This document shows, piece after piece, positions 17,588-27,917 of a stretch of 64,000 nt of DNA. The position numbers and the translations under genes were made by a program. This DNA is from Azospirillum humicireducens. Its GTDB lineage: Bacteria > Pseudomonadota > Alphaproteobacteria > Azospirillales > Azospirillaceae. The DNA is taken from positions 1,604,501-1,668,500 of the forward strand of contig NZ_CP015285.1 in the NCBI RefSeq assembly GCF_001639105.2, given 5' to 3'. The first letter of the stretch is position 1. Each line of letters opens with the position of its first letter. Under the pieces are notes generated by a model, which had not been told where the DNA came from, searched no databases, and saw only the letters and a program-made list of their open reading frames with translations.

Positions 17588-19426
17588 ATGGATATCCAAT
17601 CGAACAACATCGCCGCATCCTTGTTCGACGGTCTCGCACAATCCCAGCAGACCCAGGGAGCGGCGGCGAAGAACGACCTGTTTTCCAAGATGATGGACCG
17701 CATGCTGGCCGATGCCGCCGCGCGCAAGCGCGAGCAGGCCGCCGATGCCGCCCGTGACTCCGCCAACCAGGCGAAGGACGCCCGCGCGGCCGACGCGCAG
17801 CGCAATGCTCCCGTCCGGGCGGAGCCGAAGCCCGATCCGAACCGCGACACCCGTGCCCAGACCGCCCGCCGGAGCGATGCGGACGCCGAGCCGGCCCGGA
17901 CGCAGGACCCGAAAGCCGCCGGGACGGACGGCGACCGCGAGGTCCAGGCCGGTCGGAACGACCGCAATCCGGTCAAGGGCGACAAGCCGAAGGACAGTGC
18001 CAAGACCGACGGCGCCAAAACCGATGGCGCCAAGGCCAACATCTGCAAGTCCGACGCGGCGAAAGCCGGCACGGAAGCCGCCGGCGCCGATCAGGCGGAG
18101 GCAGGCGAGGGAACGGAGACGGCAGTTGCGGACGCAGCAGCGGCAGAGACCGACAGCGATGCGGCAATGGCCGAGGGGGGCGGGTCCGGTGACGCGTCCG
18201 CCGAGGATGCCGGGACGGGAGAGCAGACCGCCGACCAGCCCCTGTCCGCCGCCATGGAGCCGGCGCAGCAGCAGCCGGTCCGGCAGCCCAGCGACCTGAT
18301 CCTCGCCGGATTGACGGCGCCCGGCCAGTCCGCCACCGGCGCGGCCGGCGATGACGGCCAGGGTGGCGGCGATGCGGCGGCGGCCGGGGCCGCCGATGCC
18401 ACCGCCCGCCTTGCCCAGGCGCAGGCCGCGGCCGGAACGCCGAATGCGGCGCAGACCGGCGCAGACGCCGCGGCAAAGAACGCCACCGATGCAACACCCG
18501 TGAACGGAGACGGCGCCCGGCAGGCACAGGCCGCCGCCGTGACCGGGGTGGATGGCGGTGCGCAAAGCGGCGACGAAGCTGCGGAGGCGCTGCCGGACGA
18601 TGATGCCGCCCTGCCCGACCGCTTCGCCGATCTGCTCGCCGCCGCCAAGGCAAAGTCCGGCGAGGCGAAACAGGGTGGCAAGCAGGCCGGTGCCGATGGC
18701 GGCAGCCGGAACGATGCCCAGCCCCAGGCCATGCCGCAGGCCGCCACTGCCGCTCCCGCGGTTCCGCCCGTCGCGGAAACGGTTGCCACGTCGGCCACCG
18801 CCAGGGCGACCGGAGCGCTGGAGGGACTCGAAGGCGCAAGCGCCGCCGCAGGCCACGGCCATGGCGCCGCCGGTGTCCACACCCATCCGGCGCTCGCCGC
18901 CATGGAGGGGATGCATGGCGGAATTTCCGGGAGCATTCCCGGCATCGACCAGCCGCAGGCGGCCGCGACGCTGCGCCCGTCGCGCGGCAGCGCCGGCATG
19001 CCGATGGGCGTCCATGACCAGATCGCCGTCCATATCAAGAAGCAGGTCGGCGACGAGGTCGACCAGTTCACCATCAACCTGCACCCGGCCGAGCTGGGGC
19101 GGATCGACATCAAGCTGGACATCGGCGCCGACGGCCGGGTCAGCGCGATGGTCGCGGTGGAAAGAGCCCAGACCCTCGAACTTCTGCAACGCGACAGCCG
19201 TGGTCTGGAACGCGCCTTGCAAGAGGCTGGGCTGCAGACGGACTCCAACAGCCTGAACTTCAGCCTGCGCGGCGAAGGCAACCCCTTCGGCAATGACGGG
19301 CGGGGCAACGGCAAGGGGAACGGAGGGGGGCGGCGCGGCCTCGACGGGGGCGCCGACCAGGACGCCTCCGACACGGCCGTCTACACCGCGACGCTCGGCA
19401 ACGGACGTCTCGACATCCGCGCCTGA
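17588..19426 (+). CDS. fliK: Flagellar hook-length control protein FliK
   Basis: 612 aa. The N-terminal ~470 residues are low-complexity, rich in Ala, Asp, Gly and Gln, with a short KTDGAKTDGAKA run near residue 137, typical of the extended ruler region. The C-terminal Flg_hook domain (about 475-565) carries VDQFTINLHPAELGRIDIKL and AMVAVERAQTLELLQRD. A Gly/Asn-rich tail follows. FliK is exported and measures hook length, then switches export specificity through FlhB. It has its own sigma-54 promoter. flgD follows after 73 bp. Confidence 0.92.
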   Translation: MDIQSNNIAASLFDGLAQSQQTQGAAAKNDLFSKMMDRMLADAAARKREQAADAARDSANQAKDARAADAQRNAPVRAEPKPDPNRDTRAQTARRSDADAEPARTQDPKAAGTDGDREVQAGRNDRNPVKGDKPKDSAKTDGAKTDGAKANICKSDAAKAGTEAAGADQAEAGEGTETAVADAAAAETDSDAAMAEGGGSGDASAEDAGTGEQTADQPLSAAMEPAQQQPVRQPSDLILAGLTAPGQSATGAAGDDGQGGGDAAAAGAADATARLAQAQAAAGTPNAAQTGADAAAKNATDATPVNGDGARQAQAAAVTGVDGGAQSGDEAAEALPDDDAALPDRFADLLAAAKAKSGEAKQGGKQAGADGGSRNDAQPQAMPQAATAAPAVPPVAETVATSATARATGALEGLEGASAAAGHGHGAAGVHTHPALAAMEGMHGGISGSIPGIDQPQAAATLRPSRGSAGMPMGVHDQIAVHIKKQVGDEVDQFTINLHPAELGRIDIKLDIGADGRVSAMVAVERAQTLELLQRDSRGLERALQEAGLQTDSNSLNFSLRGEGNPFGNDGRGNGKGNGGGRRGLDGGADQDASDTAVYTATLGNGRLDIRA

Positions 19427-19499
19427 GCCGGGCAGCACGCCCGCCGCCTGACCGCCGCTTTCAAGACACCGGCCGCAAGAGCCACGAAGGACGACCGCC

Positions 19500-20249
19500 A
19501 TGACCACGACCACCAACAGCTTCGGCCAGCCCGTCAACCAGTACGGCACCTATTCGGGCGGCAAGTCCACCGGGTCGAAGACGGCGGCCGAGACCTCCAA
19601 GACCCCGCAGACCGACGCCGAGAAGACCGCGTCGGCGACCAAGGGCCTGGGCGACAATTTCCAGACGTTCCTCACCATGCTGACCACGCAGATGAAGAAC
19701 CAGGACCCGCTGAAGCCGCTGGATACCAACGACATGACCAAGCAGCTGGTCGATTTCGCCAATGTCGAGCAGAACATCGGCACCAACAGCCGCCTGGACA
19801 AGCTGGTGCAGCTGCAGTCCGCCGGAACCGCCTCCACCAACCTGGCCTATCTCGGCCGCATGGTCACCTTCGAAGGCGACAGCTTCCAGTACACCCAGGG
19901 CATGACCCAGGCTCCGCTGGGCTACGAGCTGGCGACCTCCGCCAAGTCGGTGCGCGTCGACATCCTGGACGCCAAGGGCAACATCGTCCGCTCCATGAAG
20001 GGCGAAACCACCGCCGGGACCAAGCATGCGGTCAATTGGGACTTCAAGGACAACAACGGCCGCGCCGTGCAGCCGGGCACCTACCGGATGAACATCGCCC
20101 CGGTGTCGGAGGTCAAGGACGACACCATCAAGACGACCACCTACACCTTCGGCACCGTGGCCGGCATCGGCAACAACAAGGAAGGCGAGACCGTGCTGAA
20201 CATCGGCGCCAGCGAAGTCCCGCTGTCCAAGCTGACGACGGTCTACTGA
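19500..20249 (+). CDS. flgD: Flagellar hook capping protein FlgD
   Basis: 249 aa. The export region is followed by the FlgD core LGDNFQTFLTMLTTQMKNQDPLKP and MTKQLVDFANVEQNI. The C-terminal FLN/FlgD Ig-like and Tudor domains contain YELATSAKSVRVDILDAKG and GTYRMNIAP. FlgD caps the growing hook and helps FlgE polymerise. It probably reads from the fliK promoter, since the 73-bp gap holds no clear promoter. Confidence 0.95.
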   Translation: MTTTTNSFGQPVNQYGTYSGGKSTGSKTAAETSKTPQTDAEKTASATKGLGDNFQTFLTMLTTQMKNQDPLKPLDTNDMTKQLVDFANVEQNIGTNSRLDKLVQLQSAGTASTNLAYLGRMVTFEGDSFQYTQGMTQAPLGYELATSAKSVRVDILDAKGNIVRSMKGETTAGTKHAVNWDFKDNNGRAVQPGTYRMNIAPVSEVKDDTIKTTTYTFGTVAGIGNNKEGETVLNIGASEVPLSKLTTVY

Positions 20250-20332
20250 GGGCGATTGCCGGCGGACATTCCCCGGTGGCGCGGCCGGCGATCTCCGGCC
20301 GCCGGACAACGGCGGAAACCCTGCTGTCCGTT

Positions 20333-20351
20333 CGGGGTAAGGGTTACCCCG
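20333..20351 (+). terminator. Inverted repeat after flgD
   Basis: CGGGGTAA-GGG-TTACCCCG is a perfect 8-bp stem with a 3-nt loop. A second palindrome (GCGGCCGG/CCGGCCGC) lies at 20281-20302. Neither has a U-run. They may end the fliK-flgD transcript or belong to the sciP control region. Confidence 0.4.
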
Positions 20352-20374
20352 AGATAAAATGTTAACTCTATCGT

Positions 20375-20389
20375 TTAGGCATTTGTTAA
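20375..20389. promoter_or_regulatory. CtrA-like binding site upstream of sciP
   Basis: TTAG-GCATTTG-TTAA departs from the CtrA consensus by one base and is 63 bp before the sciP ATG. Another TTAA at 20362 with an imperfect partner lies beside it, and a GAATC (CcrM-type GANTC) site is at 20421-20425. sciP is CtrA-activated in Caulobacter, so the location fits. Confidence 0.55.
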
Positions 20390-20451
20390 GTGCCGGCGCC
20401 TAAAGTACCCCGAAATCGTGGAATCCACAGTTTGGGTTGGAGCGTCCGCGC

Positions 20452-20778
20452 ATGGCACTCATAGAACTCGACACCGGTGACGACTCTGCGGCCGGTGCAT
20501 CGGTCATTGGTCCTGAGGGGCGTCCCATGACCGAAAGCGATCTTCCCCCGCCCGACACCAAGCGTTGGGTGATGCGCCGCAAGGCGGAAGTGGTCGCCGG
20601 CGTCCGATCCGGCCTGATCAGCCTGGAGGAGGCCTGCCGCCGCTATACCCTGTCGGTGGAGGAATTCTTGTCCTGGCAGCGGCTGATCGACAGCCACGGC
20701 ATGCGGGGCCTGCGCGCCACCCGCCTGCAGGACTACCGTCCCGGCCAACCGGTCCGCGACCGCATCGGCGCGGACTGA
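20452..20778 (+). CDS. sciP: CtrA inhibitor SciP (DUF1153)
   Basis: 108 aa from ATG 20452, with GGAG nine bases upstream. The core SDLPPPDTKRWVMRRKAEVV and SLEEACRRYTLSVEEFLSWQ is the SciP/DUF1153 helix-turn-helix domain, very similar to the Caulobacter protein. SciP binds CtrA at DNA and blocks recruitment of RNA polymerase, limiting CtrA target expression in G1. Its place directly after flagellar genes that CtrA probably controls is notable. The first 25 residues (MALIELDTGDDSAAG) are an acidic extension. It is followed by a strong terminator. Confidence 0.93.
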   Translation: MALIELDTGDDSAAGASVIGPEGRPMTESDLPPPDTKRWVMRRKAEVVAGVRSGLISLEEACRRYTLSVEEFLSWQRLIDSHGMRGLRATRLQDYRPGQPVRDRIGAD

Positions 20779-20799
20779 CGCATCAGGCGGAATTGAAGA

Positions 20800-20830
20800 A
20801 GCGCCGCAGGTCTGGCCTGCGGCGCTTTTT
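20800..20830 (+). terminator. Rho-independent terminator of sciP
   Basis: AGCGCCGCAGG pairs perfectly with CCTGCGGCGCT around a 5-nt loop, followed by TTTT. It lies 22 bp after sciP and before the convergent tetR gene. Confidence 0.92.
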
Positions 20831-20859
20831 GCGTTCGGGGTCGTGGTGGTCGCGGGATG

Positions 20860-21468
20860 TCAGCCGATGGCCTTCGCCCCACAGGCTGCCCCGCAGGCCG
20901 CATCGATCAGCGTCGCCGCCGCACTCGCCACCGCCGCGTTGCCCACCCCCAGATCCAGCGCACGGCCGGCGGCGTAGGCGCCTTCCATCAACAATTGCAG
21001 TTGCCCGGTCAACCGGTCCGGATCGTCCGCGCCGGCCGCGGCAGCCAGTGCGCGCAGGCGGTCGCGGACCATGCGCTTGTGCGCCAGCGCCAGCACATGG
21101 GCGGGGTTGGCCGGATCGCGCAATTCGGCGGCGGCCGTGGTGAAGGGACAGCCCTGGAATTTCGGGTGGTCGATCCAGTGGCCGAGCGCCACGAACAGCG
21201 CCTTCATCTGCGCCCGCGGGTCGCCGGGATGGCGGGCGGTCACCCGGTCCCACCATGCGGCATGCTGGGCGGTGTTGCGCTCCAGATAGGCGCAGACCAG
21301 ATCGTCCTTGGACGTGAAGTTGCGGTAAAGGCTCATCTTCGCGACGCCGGACTTGGCGATGATCGTGTCGATGCCGACGGCGCGGATGCCCTCGCTGTAG
21401 AACAGCTCCGCCGCCGTATCGAGAATCCGCTCCCGCGCCGGCTTCCTGACCCCTGCCGTCTCTGCCAT
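20860..21468 (-). CDS. TetR/AcrR family transcriptional regulator
   Basis: 202 aa. The N-terminal helix-turn-helix (about 14-60) reads RILDTAAELFYSEGIRAVGID and AKSGVAKMSLYRNFTSKDDLV, typical of TetR. The ligand-binding C-terminal domain contains PKFQGCPFTTAAAELRDP, a Cys-containing segment common in this subfamily. It is divergent from the maoC gene. The 148-bp gap holds a duplicated palindromic operator, so this protein very probably represses itself and maoC. The ligand is not predictable. Confidence 0.9.
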   Translation of the reverse strand: MAETAGVRKPARERILDTAAELFYSEGIRAVGIDTIIAKSGVAKMSLYRNFTSKDDLVCAYLERNTAQHAAWWDRVTARHPGDPRAQMKALFVALGHWIDHPKFQGCPFTTAAAELRDPANPAHVLALAHKRMVRDRLRALAAAAGADDPDRLTGQLQLLMEGAYAAGRALDLGVGNAAVASAAATLIDAACGAACGAKAIG

Positions 21469-21511
21469 CCGCCCCCACCCGTTCAGGACGGCCCCGCCGC
21501 AAGCATGGCCG

Positions 21512-21541
21512 TTGACAATGATACAGACCTGTCTCTACCAT
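21512..21541 (+). promoter_or_regulatory. Likely sigma-70 promoter of the maoC gene
   Basis: TTGACA at 21512-21517 with TACCAT at 21536-21541 (18-bp spacer, 4 of 6 matches). The left operator arm fills the spacer, a classical repression arrangement. Confidence 0.55.
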
Positions 21542-21568
21542 CGGACGGAAGAGACAGGTCTGTATCAT
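21518..21568. promoter_or_regulatory. Duplicated TetR operator
   Basis: A perfect 19-bp inverted repeat (ATGATACAGACCTGTCTCT, 21518-21536, and its complement, 21550-21568) is separated by 13 bp. Each arm itself contains the dyad ACAG-NN-CTGT, so this is two head-to-head TetR-type operators between the divergent tetR and maoC genes. Confidence 0.85.
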
Positions 21569-21616
21569 AACCGGCCGAACCGGCCCTGACCACCACGACG
21601 AACGGAGTTCCGAGGG

Positions 21617-22060
21617 ATGCGCTATTTCGAGGACATCACGGTGGGCGACCGCTTCACCGGCGGGCCGCTGACGGTCGAGACGGTGGAGATCGTCGCCTAT
21701 GCCGAGAAGTTCGACCCCCAGCCCTTCCACCTGGATCCGGATGCGGCGAAGGACACGCTGTTCCGCGGGCTGGCGGCCAGCGGCTGGCACACCGCGGGGA
21801 TGACGATGCGCATGATCGTCGGCAGCAACGCCGAATTGGCCGGCGGTTACATCGGCATGGGTGTCGATCAGATCGGCTGGCCGCGCCCGACCCGTCCCGG
21901 CGACGTGCTGCGCATCGAGATGGAGGTGCTGGAGGCCCGGCGCTCGGCCAAGCGGCCAGACCAGGGCGTTCTTCGGGTGAAGACCACCACCTTCAACCAG
22001 AACGACGAGGTGGTGCAGACCATGATCGCCAACCTGCTGGCGCCCGGCCGCCCAACCTGA
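21617..22060 (+). CDS. MaoC-like hydratase
   Basis: 147 aa, a single hot-dog fold. The hydratase-2 motif is present: YAEKFDPQPFHLDPDAAKDT (Asp and His of the catalytic pair) followed by LAASGWHTAGMTM. Enzymes of this family hydrate enoyl-CoA or related thioesters with R stereochemistry. Substrate is not predictable. It is divergent from a TetR gene whose operator overlaps its promoter. The start has CGGAGTTCC upstream. Confidence 0.88.
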   Translation: MRYFEDITVGDRFTGGPLTVETVEIVAYAEKFDPQPFHLDPDAAKDTLFRGLAASGWHTAGMTMRMIVGSNAELAGGYIGMGVDQIGWPRPTRPGDVLRIEMEVLEARRSAKRPDQGVLRVKTTTFNQNDEVVQTMIANLLAPGRPT

Positions 22061-22086
22061 ACAAGAAAACGCCTGACCAGGAAAAA

Positions 22087-22115
22087 GCCCCCGCGACCGG
22101 TCGGGTCGCGGGGGC
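22087..22115. terminator. Bidirectional terminator between maoC and the TRAP gene
   Basis: A perfect 12-bp stem GCCCCCGCGACC/GGTCGCGGGGGC with a 5-nt loop. On the plus strand CTTGTTCTT follows. On the minus strand TTTTTC follows, so it can serve both convergent genes. Confidence 0.85.
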
Positions 22116-22134
22116 CTTGTTCTTCATGGTGCCG

Positions 22135-23709
<1,575 letters not shown>

Positions 23710-24585
23710 TCACCCCAGCGCGCGCTTCACGATCAGCGACAGCTTGTCCAGCATCGCCGGGTCGCGGTGGGACGGAGCAGTCATGATCGCGTTGTCGAGC
23801 GCGGTGTGGCAGCCCTGGACGCAAGGGCCGTCGCGGTGCGCCACCTTGGGCGCCAGCGCCGACACCAGCGAGCGCGCCTTGCCGGCATTGGCGACCACAA
23901 CCTTGATCACCGCATCGACCGAGACATGGTCGTGCCCCTCGTGCCAGCAATCGTAATCGGTGACCATGGCGACGGTCGCGTAGCACATCTCCGCCTCGCG
24001 GGCGAGCTTGGCCTCCGGCATGTTGGTCATGCCGATCACATCGCAGCCCCAGCTGCGGTAGAGCTTCGATTCGGCGACGGTGGAGAATTGCGGCCCTTCC
24101 ATCACCATGTAGGTGCCGCGCCGCTGGTGCGGGATGTCCAGCTCGGCCAGCGCCTGCTCGATCAGGTCGCCCAGCCGGCCGCAGACGGGATGGCCCAGCG
24201 CCACATGGGCGACCAGCCCGCTGCCGAAGAAGGTCTTGTCGCGGGCGAAGGTCCGGTCGATGAACTGGTCGATGACCACGAAGGTGCCGGGCGGCAGAGT
24301 CTCCCTCAGCGAACCGACGGCGGACACCGACAGGATGTCGGTCACGCCCAGCTGCTTCAGCGCGTGGATGTTGGCGCGGAAATTCAGCTCCGACGGGGGA
24401 ATCCGGTGGCCGCGGCCGTGACGCGGCAGGAAGACCAGCTTGCGGCCCGCGAACTCGCCGGTCAGCAGCTGGTCGGAGGGGTCGCCGAAGGGCGTCGTCA
24501 CCGTAACCCAGCGGGTGTTCTCCAGGCCGTCGATGTCGTAAAGGCCGCTGCCACCGATCACGCCCAGAACCGCGTCGTTCCCCAT
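23710..24585 (-). CDS. mtnP: S-methyl-5'-thioadenosine phosphorylase
   Basis: 291 aa from ATG 24585 (MGNDAVLGVIGGSGLYDIDG). Features of MTAP: VTTPFGDPSDQL, LPRHGRGHRIPPSELNFRAN, VMEGPQFSTVAESKLYRSWG and GMTNMPEAKLAREAEM. It splits methylthioadenosine into adenine and methylthioribose-1-phosphate for methionine salvage, mostly as a trimer. The frame stays open 54 codons upstream but without homology. It lies 73 bp downstream of the rhomboid gene on the same strand. No other mtn genes are visible. Confidence 0.95.
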   Translation of the reverse strand: MGNDAVLGVIGGSGLYDIDGLENTRWVTVTTPFGDPSDQLLTGEFAGRKLVFLPRHGRGHRIPPSELNFRANIHALKQLGVTDILSVSAVGSLRETLPPGTFVVIDQFIDRTFARDKTFFGSGLVAHVALGHPVCGRLGDLIEQALAELDIPHQRRGTYMVMEGPQFSTVAESKLYRSWGCDVIGMTNMPEAKLAREAEMCYATVAMVTDYDCWHEGHDHVSVDAVIKVVVANAGKARSLVSALAPKVAHRDGPCVQGCHTALDNAIMTAPSHRDPAMLDKLSLIVKRALG

Positions 24586-24658
24586 GGTCCGCTCTCTCCC
24601 GCTGACGATGGCGCGAGTATTTCGGGCATGGAAACGGAATGCAACCGCCGAGGCGCCG

Positions 24659-25408
24659 TCAACCGCCGCCGCGACCCGCCCGCCGGGGTGCGGCCAGCCA
24701 CAGCAGCAGCGCCCCCAACAGGAACCCGGCAGCCAGCCCGCCGGCATGGGCGCCCCAGCCGACCTCGGCCAGCGCAGAATCGGCGGGCAGCGGCATCAGC
24801 GTCATCGCCGCGTTGAGCAGCGCGAAAACGACGATCGCCCCCTGCACCAGCCGCCGGGGAAGGCGCCGCGACAGCAGCCCGAAGCGCGGGCGCATCCACA
24901 GGAATCCGCCCATCAGCGCACAGATCGCTCCGCTCGCTCCGATCAACGGCGCCATCCGGTCGGCCGCCAGCACCCCCTCGGACAAGGCCGCCGCCACGGT
25001 GCCGGCGACGAACAGCGCCAGATAGCGCAGATGCCCGGCCTCGCGCTCCACCACATCGCCCAGCAGCAGGAGCACGACCATGTTGGAGGTCAGATGCGTC
25101 AGGTCAGCATGGATCAGCACATGCCCGAACAGCCCGCGCCACAGGGCGGCAGTGGGCAGAGGCCCGGCCAGCTCGACCGTGCCGAAGAAATAGGCCGGAA
25201 CGAAGGCGAAGGACTCCGGCGGAAGCCGCAGCACGAAGGCGAGAACGCACAGCAGGATGATGCTGCGGTTGGCATAGGGCGGAACGGGTGCGGCGATGTC
25301 CGGCCTTTTCCCGCCATCCCTGCCCCGCCCCCGCCGATCACCATGCCGGTCCCCATGCCGGTCCAGAGCCAGCGCCATCCCCCCGCCTCCGCCCTTCGGT
25401 CGCGCCAC
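24659..25408 (-). CDS. Rhomboid family intramembrane serine protease
   Basis: 249 aa. Six hydrophobic segments follow a Gly/Arg/His-rich cytoplasmic N-terminus. The catalytic dyad is visible: GASGA with Ser159 and GWGAHAGG with His221. HADLTHLTSNMV (His105, Asn109) supplies the conserved oxyanion region. It cleaves membrane proteins within the bilayer. Substrate is unknown. An internal ATG at 25378 would remove the GGGGG stretch and is an alternative start. mtnP follows on the same strand. Confidence 0.88.
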   Translation of the reverse strand: MARPKGGGGGMALALDRHGDRHGDRRGRGRDGGKRPDIAAPVPPYANRSIILLCVLAFVLRLPPESFAFVPAYFFGTVELAGPLPTAALWRGLFGHVLIHADLTHLTSNMVVLLLLGDVVEREAGHLRYLALFVAGTVAAALSEGVLAADRMAPLIGASGAICALMGGFLWMRPRFGLLSRRLPRRLVQGAIVVFALLNAAMTLMPLPADSALAEVGWGAHAGGLAAGFLLGALLLWLAAPRRAGRGGG

Positions 25409-25613
25409 GCCGCTCCGCCCAGCGTCGCCGCGGCGATCGGTCTCACCCCAATGTAGGAAGGGGTATTGTGGAAGAACAAGCGTTTCCCGCGGCGCCCGGC
25501 GCCTTCCTATACCGGTCGGACGGATTGGACAGGGGCCCGACGGCTGTCACAGTACGTCCACCATCCGGCGAAGACCGTTCCGCCGGACAATGACAACCGG
25601 GGAAGAAACGACC

Positions 25614-26411
25614 ATGAACGAACGTCAGGATACCGGCAGCATGACGGTTGACCGCCAGGGCCGCGTCATGGTGCTGACCATGAGCGACGCCGGCACCCGC
25701 AACGCGCTCGGCCTGCGGATGATGGCCGCCGGCCGCGATGCGCTCGACGAGGCGACGCATGATCCCGGCATCGGCGCCATCGTGCTGACGGGGGCCGGTG
25801 GCGCCTTCAGTTCGGGCGGGCATCTGACCAATCTCTATCACCACGGCAGCCGCTCGCGGTCGGAGAACCGGGATGGGATCGAGCGCTTCCATGGCTGGGT
25901 CCGCGCGATGCGCGAATGCCCGAAGCCAATCCTCGCCGCGGTGGAAGGGCCGGCGGCCGGCGCCGGATTCTCGCTGGCGCTGGCCTGCGACCTGATCGTC
26001 GCGGCGGAGGATGCGCAGTTCCTGACCGCCTATGTCAAGGTCGGGCTGACGGCGGACGGCGGCGCCTCCGCCTCGCTGGCCCGCGCGCTGCCGCCGCAGC
26101 TCTATGCGGAACTGATGCTGACCGGCGGCCCGGTCGATGCCGCCCGCCTGCATGCGGCCGGCGTGGTCAACCGCATCGCGACACCGGGACGGGCGCTGGC
26201 GGAGGCGGTTGCCTGGGCGCAAACCATCGCGGAGGGGCCGAGCGGCGCCATGGGCCGGGCCAAGAAGCTGATGGAGCTTGCCTATGGCAGCTTCGCCACC
26301 CAACTCGCCCGTGAAAGCGACCTGTTCGTCGAAGCCCTGCATCACGGCGAAGCGAAGGAGGGCATCACCGCCTTCTTCGAAAAGCGCCCGCCGGCGTTCC
26401 ACAAGCGCTGA
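25614..26411 (+). CDS. Enoyl-CoA hydratase/isomerase family protein
   Basis: 265 aa from ATG 25614. Crotonase fold: VLTGAGGAFSSGGHLTNLY is the oxyanion-hole strand, and AAVEGPAAGAGFSLALACDL the second. The active-site loop reads VGLTADGGASASLARALPP. The pattern and the closing FFEKRPPAFHKR resemble proteins labelled alternative-type oxepin-CoA hydrolase, but no other phenylacetate genes are present, so the reaction is left open. An ATG at 25590 is in frame. The chosen ATG follows GGAAGAAACG. The downstream gene is convergent. Confidence 0.85.
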   Translation: MNERQDTGSMTVDRQGRVMVLTMSDAGTRNALGLRMMAAGRDALDEATHDPGIGAIVLTGAGGAFSSGGHLTNLYHHGSRSRSENRDGIERFHGWVRAMRECPKPILAAVEGPAAGAGFSLALACDLIVAAEDAQFLTAYVKVGLTADGGASASLARALPPQLYAELMLTGGPVDAARLHAAGVVNRIATPGRALAEAVAWAQTIAEGPSGAMGRAKKLMELAYGSFATQLARESDLFVEALHHGEAKEGITAFFEKRPPAFHKR

Positions 26412-26438
26412 TCGGGCCGAGGCCGCCCACCGGTGCGG

Positions 26439-27917
26439 TCAGCGGACCAGGACGTGCGCCGCCTCCTTGGTCCGTTCGACCGCCCCGGCCACCTGATTGA
26501 CCGCCGTGGAGATCGCCGTGATGTTGGACGTCACCGTCGCCACGGCGGCTGACGCCGCCTGCATTTCGGCCGACATGGTCTGTGTGACGGCGCTCTGTTC
26601 CTCGACCGCCGAGGCGGTGCCGGTCACATGTTCCCGCACGGCGGCGACCGCCTCGCGGATGGCGTTCAGGGCATTGGCGACTTCGGTCGAAGTCGACTGG
26701 ATGCCCTCGATCTCCGCCGAGATCTGCTCGGTCGCCTTGCCGGCCTGATTGGCGAGGTTCTTCACCTCCGACGCCACGACGGCGAAGCCCTTGCCGGCCT
26801 CTCCGGCGCGGGCCGCTTCGATGGTGGCGTTCAGCGCCAGCAGGTTGATCTGCCCGGCGATGGAATTGATCAGGCCGACGATTCCGTTCATCGCCTGGGC
26901 GGCGGCGGCCAAACGGTCGGTGCTTTCCGCCACCGACACGGTACGGTCGAAGGCGCTGTCGGTCGCCGAGCGGGCGCGGGTCATGCTCTGCGAAATCTCG
27001 CCGATGGACGAGACGAGCTCCTCCGCACTGGACGCGACCGACTGGACGCTGGCGGACGTCGAACCGGCGGCGGCGTTGGCGGAGCCGGCCTCGCCCAGCG
27101 ACAAATGAAGCGCCTGATCGACCTCGCCGAAATTCGTGTCGATCATCACCTTCAGATTGTTCAGGAGGACGATCTGGGCGGTGATGTCCACCGCGAACTT
27201 CACGACCTTCGTCACCTGCCCCTTCTCGTCGAAGATCGGGTTGTAGGCGCCTTCGATCCAGACGGCGTTGCCGGACTTGCCGATGCGCTTGTACTGCGCG
27301 GCCTGGAACTCGCCGCGGCGCAGCGTCTCCCAGAACCGGGCGTAATCGGCACTGTCGCGCAGCGCCGGCTCGACGAACATGCTGTGGTGCTTGCCGATCA
27401 CCTCGTCCCGCCGATAGCCCATCACCTTGAGGAAATTGTCGTTCGCCTTGGTGACGATGCCGTCCGTGGTGAATTCGATCACCGCCTGCGAGCGGCTGAT
27501 GGCAACCATCTGCGCCGCATAGTCGAGATTCTCCAGCCGCTCCTTGGCATCGGCCCATTCGACGACGAAGCCGATCCGCTGCCCATTGTCGGTCAGCGGC
27601 GTGACCAGCAGGTCGAACTGGTGGCCGCCGACCTTGATGGTGGCGCCGTAGGGCTTGGTCAGCGCCGCCAGCATGCGGCGCTGGTGATCGGGATTCTTGT
27701 GGAACACGTCGATGTTGCTGCCGACCAACCGGCTGACATCCAGCCGGGGCAGTTCCTTGCGCAGGTCTCCCTCAACCTCGCGCAGCAAGGACACCACGGC
27801 GGGATTGACGTGAACGATCGTCAGATTCTCGTCGGCCACCATCACCTTCGCCCGCAGGGCATCCAGCGCCGACATCTTCCGCATCAGCGCCTGTTTGATT
27901 TTTCCCCGTCCGAACAT
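26439..27917 (-). CDS. Soluble PAS-domain methyl-accepting chemotaxis protein
   Basis: 492 aa from ATG 27917 ([14 protein letters not shown]). Two PAS domains, at about 18-115 ([16 protein letters not shown]) and 125-250 ([22 protein letters not shown]), are followed by the MCP signalling domain. The hairpin tip sequence [20 protein letters not shown] and [17 protein letters not shown] is intact. No membrane segment is seen, so this is a cytoplasmic receptor. PAS sensors of this kind, like Aer, often bind flavin or heme and monitor energy or oxygen. No C-terminal CheR/CheB pentapeptide is obvious. It is convergent with the crotonase gene. Confidence 0.9.
   Translation of the reverse strand: MFGRGKIKQALMRKMSALDALRAKVMVADENLTIVHVNPAVVSLLREVEGDLRKELPRLDVSRLVGSNIDVFHKNPDHQRRMLAALTKPYGATIKVGGHQFDLLVTPLTDNGQRIGFVVEWADAKERLENLDYAAQMVAISRSQAVIEFTTDGIVTKANDNFLKVMGYRRDEVIGKHHSMFVEPALRDSADYARFWETLRRGEFQAAQYKRIGKSGNAVWIEGAYNPIFDEKGQVTKVVKFAVDITAQIVLLNNLKVMIDTNFGEVDQALHLSLGEAGSANAAAGSTSASVQSVASSAEELVSSIGEISQSMTRARSATDSAFDRTVSVAESTDRLAAAAQAMNGIVGLINSIAGQINLLALNATIEAARAGEAGKGFAVVASEVKNLANQAGKATEQISAEIEGIQSTSTEVANALNAIREAVAAVREHVTGTASAVEEQSAVTQTMSAEMQAASAAVATVTSNITAISTAVNQVAGAVERTKEAAHVLVR

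Noticed and set aside
17309..19549. Minus-strand open frame (746 codons) over fliK
   Set aside because: Shadow of the low-complexity fliK sequence.
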